The translations under genes and the position numbers were made by a program. Below, in pieces: positions 4,548 to 6,762 of a stretch of DNA of 6,762 nucleotides. Each line of letters starts with the position of its first letter. Position 1 is the first letter of the stretch. The notes below the pieces were generated by a model. That model saw nothing but the letters and a program-made list of their open reading frames with translations, made no database searches and had not been told where the DNA came from. The stretch is from Bacteroidota bacterium (GTDB taxonomy: Bacteria; Bacteroidota; Bacteroidia; Flavobacteriales; Flavobacteriaceae). Location: assembly GCA_024280815.1 (NCBI GenBank), contig JAJRPL010000180.1, positions 1-6,762 on the forward strand. The letters run 5' to 3'.

Positions 4548-6666
4548 GATAGAAAAATTATTGGATGAAATTAAAGCTTTAAGGCAAGAAAATAAAAAGC
4601 TAAATAATGCCATTAAGCATAAGAAATTTGGTCTTGTATGGATGGATGTGCCTGAAGCATTTGAAGAAGAAAGTGTTAATAAAATACCACTTCTTGAGGA
4701 AAAAAAAGATTTACAAATAAAATCAAAAAATAAATGTGTCAATGAACCACACATATTGCTTGAAGGAGATAATTTTCATTCATTGACATGTCTAAACTAC
4801 ACACACAGAAATTCAATAGATATTATATATATAGATCCCCCATATAATACAGGAGGAGATGATTTTCATTATAAAGACAAACGCATGCTTGATAAATACC
4901 CTGATGGAAAAGTCGTCGACAAGGATGACCCGCTAAGACATAGCAAATGGCTGTCATTTATGAGCAAAAGGCTGGAATTATCTAAAAATTTGTTGAATAA
5001 AGAGGGTGTGATTTTTATTAGTATTGGAGAAGATGAACTTGCAAATTTAAAATTATTATGCAATCAGATATTTAAAGAAAAAAACTTTTTAGGTCTTGTA
5101 TCTAGAGTCTAGAAGAGAGGAAGCGATTTAGGGGATTATTTTAAGCCGACTGTAGATTATATATTAGCATATGCAAAAAATAAAAATAATATAGCAAAAT
5201 TTAAAGTTGGAGTCGATGAGGCCAAATTTAAAAAGATTGAAACAGATGGAGAGAGAAAAGGAGAGCTGTACGAAGATAGTAAATCTTTATATCAGTCATC
5301 TTTAAAAGATGTTCGTCCAAATCAAAAGTATCCCATAGAGTGTCCTGATGGAACATTGGTGTTGCCACCATATCAAGTTTTTGATGAAATTCATCGAGAG
5401 GGGGAAGGAAGATGGCGATGGACAAAAGAGACATATTTAGAAAAGAAAGACACAATATTGGTATTTAAAAAAACGAAAAACTCCCCACTTGTGGATCAGT
5501 ATGGTAATAAATCAGTTTGGAATATATATACTAAACGATATTTAAAAGATGCTCAAAAGAAAGGTAATGTTCCATCAAATATATTTGAGGAATTTTTAAA
5601 TTCTGAAGCCACAAAAGAATTGGGACAACTAGAGCTATCGTTCTCATATCCTAAACCAACAAGCTTAATAAAACATTTGATTAAAATTACACAAAAGAAA
5701 AATGATATTAAAATTTTAGATTTTTTTGCAGGTTCAGGAACAACAGGACAGGCTGTTTTAGAATTAAATGAAACAGATCAAGGGTCAAGGCAATTTATCC
5801 TATGTACAAATAATGAAAATAATATTTGTAGGGATGTAACATTAGAAAGAATGAAGAGACTACATGACCCAGCCAAATATATTCCGACATATAAGATTAA
5901 AAATCAAAAAAATGAAGAAATCAAGAATGAGATAAAAAGTTTAAAAGAGAAATTGAAAATATCGGTAGTAGATGAAATAAATGAGGAACTAAAAGAACTA
6001 AAAGAATTAAAGAAAAGTTATCCCACTAAAAAATCGGAAAGACTATCTAAAAACCTTGAAGAAAAATATCAGTTATTGCTTATAAAAATTAGAAATCTAA
6101 CTGAAAAAATAATATCCAAAGAAGAGGATATTAAAGAGATACAACAGCATAATAAAAAAATAGTAGCTGAAATAAGCAAACTTGAAAAAAAGATAATTAA
6201 TCTTAATAAGCCATTAGATTTTTCTTTGAAGTATTATGCTATGAAATTTGCAGGCAGTGCAATTTCGCATATTACGGATGACGATAAGATTGCTATTGCA
6301 TATAATGCGGGTGAATTAGTAGCAATAAGTGAAAATATTATGTTTGAAACATTAAAAAATAATTATTCTCAGTTTTTTGTAAATAGTATACACGAAGAAT
6401 GTTTGGCAATTTATTTTGATGAAGATCTTGATATGTTGGATGAGTTTAAAGAAAATTTGAAAAATCAATCAAAGAGTATTAGGAAAAGTATTGTATATAT
6501 GTTTAGTTGGGGTACCGAAGATTATTCATATCTTTTTGATGACTTTAATCTTGATGTTATCGTTAAGCCAATTCCTCAGCCAATTTTAGAAATATATAAA
6601 AAAATATACAAGGCAGAAAAATGGAGTGGTAACCTAAATTCATACAAAGAATTTCAAGAATTCTAA
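4537..6666 (+). pseudogene. Beta-class N6-adenine DNA methyltransferase (Type III Mod-like), interrupted by an in-frame amber codon
   Basis: Read through the stop, the frame encodes about 709 residues. HILLEGDNFHSLTCLN (72-87) precedes IIYIDPPYNTGGDDF (96-110, catalytic DPPY). HSKWLSFMSKRLELSKNLL (135-153) and GVIFISIGEDELANLKLL (157-174) follow, and DFFAGSGTTGQAV (395-407) is the S-adenosylmethionine motif. Catalytic motif before SAM motif is the beta-class order, with the recognition region between. Residues about 450-560 are rich in Lys, Glu and Leu and look like a long coiled coil. The tail ends in VKPIPQPILEIYKKIY plus 18 residues, as in Type III Mod proteins. AAAGGG (4526-4531) is a good ribosome-binding site for ATG 4537, which overlaps the HTH gene by 11 bases. 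A TAG at 5110-5112 separates the DPPY part (191 residues) from the SAM part, in frame and without other stops. No ATG follows until about 5850, so useful restart is unlikely. No restriction subunit is seen in the window. Confidence 0.87.
5101..5113. other. Amber stop within a TCTAGAGTCTAGA double motif
   Basis: The stop TAG (5110-5112) lies in a tandem of the palindrome TCTAGA (5101-5106 and 5108-5113) separated by one G. Homologues are expected to have a polar or basic residue here (from memory, the pattern 'SRV.K.GSD.GDYF.P..DYIL.YAKN'), so a one-base change from CAG or AAG to TAG is the simplest origin. The tandem motif may be coincidence or a local copying artefact. Confidence 0.5.
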
Positions 6667-6762
6667 GTTAAAATAATATGAATAAAGGGGAACCATGAGA
6701 ACAAGCAAATATACCAAAGAGTTCAAAGAGTCAACAGTACAATTAGCAATCAATAGTGATGA
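6667..6762 (+). mobile_element. Left end of an IS3-family insertion sequence (boundary not resolved)
   Basis: An IS3-type OrfA begins at 6695, so the insertion sequence must start in the short gap after the methyltransferase stop or slightly earlier. I cannot identify the terminal inverted repeat without the right end. A TGAATAAAGGGG stretch at 6679-6690 begins with TG, as many IS3 ends do, but this alone proves nothing. Confidence 0.4.
6695..6762 (+). CDS. IS3-family transposase OrfA, N-terminal 22 codons (runs off window)
   Basis: ATG 6695 is preceded by AAAGGGG with 4 bases of spacing. The 22 visible residues, starting MRTSKYTKEFKEST and followed by VQLAINSD, match the opening of IS3-family OrfA proteins, whose 'KYT.EFK...V.L' helix starts the HTH domain that binds the IS ends. 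OrfB, with the DDE catalytic domain, would follow outside the window, usually by -1 frameshift. It lies 28 bases after the methyltransferase, in the place where a restriction subunit is often found. Confidence 0.7.
   Translation, partial: MRTSKYTKEFKESTVQLAINSD

Noticed and set aside
4233..4754. Minus-strand open frame across the HTH gene and the methyltransferase start
   Set aside because: Its Phe/Ser/Ile-rich product has no recognisable motif and it covers the divergent control region and two well-supported plus-strand genes.
5356..6666. Separate second methyltransferase subunit starting after the amber codon
   Set aside because: It is in the same frame as the upstream part, has no ATG or ribosome-binding site near its start, and lacks the DPPY motif. 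It is the 3' part of one gene.
1..6762. CRISPR array, tRNA or rRNA genes
   Set aside because: No regularly spaced repeats with unique spacers, and no cloverleaf or conserved rRNA segments were seen by eye on either strand.

Overview
The window is AT-rich DNA that reads as a bacterial accessory island, not core genome. It carries two separate DNA adenine methyltransferase genes, a probable nuclease, a DprA-like/phosphoribosyltransferase pair, a phage-type glycosyltransferase next to a truncated dioxygenase, and the start of an IS3-type transposase. Low GC, tightly overlapping genes, and the style of the small HTH protein and the transposase N-terminus remind me of Campylobacterota (Sulfurimonas/Arcobacter-like). 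That placement is inference from memory, not demonstrated.

Layout. At the left edge (1-60, minus strand) is the first 20 codons of a gene leaving the window, possibly a tyrosine recombinase. Positions 61-269 are a divergent control region with a good promoter in each direction, a 13-nt direct repeat and a perfect AT-only palindrome. A plus-strand operon follows: an MT-A70 family methyltransferase broken by a -1 frameshift at an A6 run (270-952); a gene joining a RecX-N-like segment to a PD-(D/E)XK-like nuclease domain (915-1601); a GT2 glycosyltransferase (1591-2337); and a 2-oxoglutarate/Fe(II) oxygenase cut off just before its metal-binding HxD motif (2350-2682).

Converging on this, only 12 bases away, is a minus-strand two-gene operon: a DprA/Smf-like Rossmann protein (4183-3293) overlapping a PRPP-motif phosphoribosyltransferase (3303-2695). 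A divergent control region (4184-4331) separates it from a plus-strand unit with a small Cro/CI-type HTH protein (4332-4547) overlapping a large beta-class (Type III Mod-like) adenine methyltransferase (4537-6666). That methyltransferase has an in-frame amber codon at 5110. The window ends with the first 22 codons of an IS3-family OrfA (6695 onward).

How the parts may work together. The central control region carries the same 15-bp sequence facing outward toward both operons, so the HTH protein may control both the methyltransferase and the DprA/PRTase pair as one defence locus (inference). The DprA-PRTase pair is intact and is the best candidate for an under-described immune module. Three of the eight complete or near-complete genes are broken, including both methyltransferases, while the probable nuclease is intact. 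Either this is a decaying or phase-switched island, or the lesions are bypassed (recoding, suppression) or are assembly errors.
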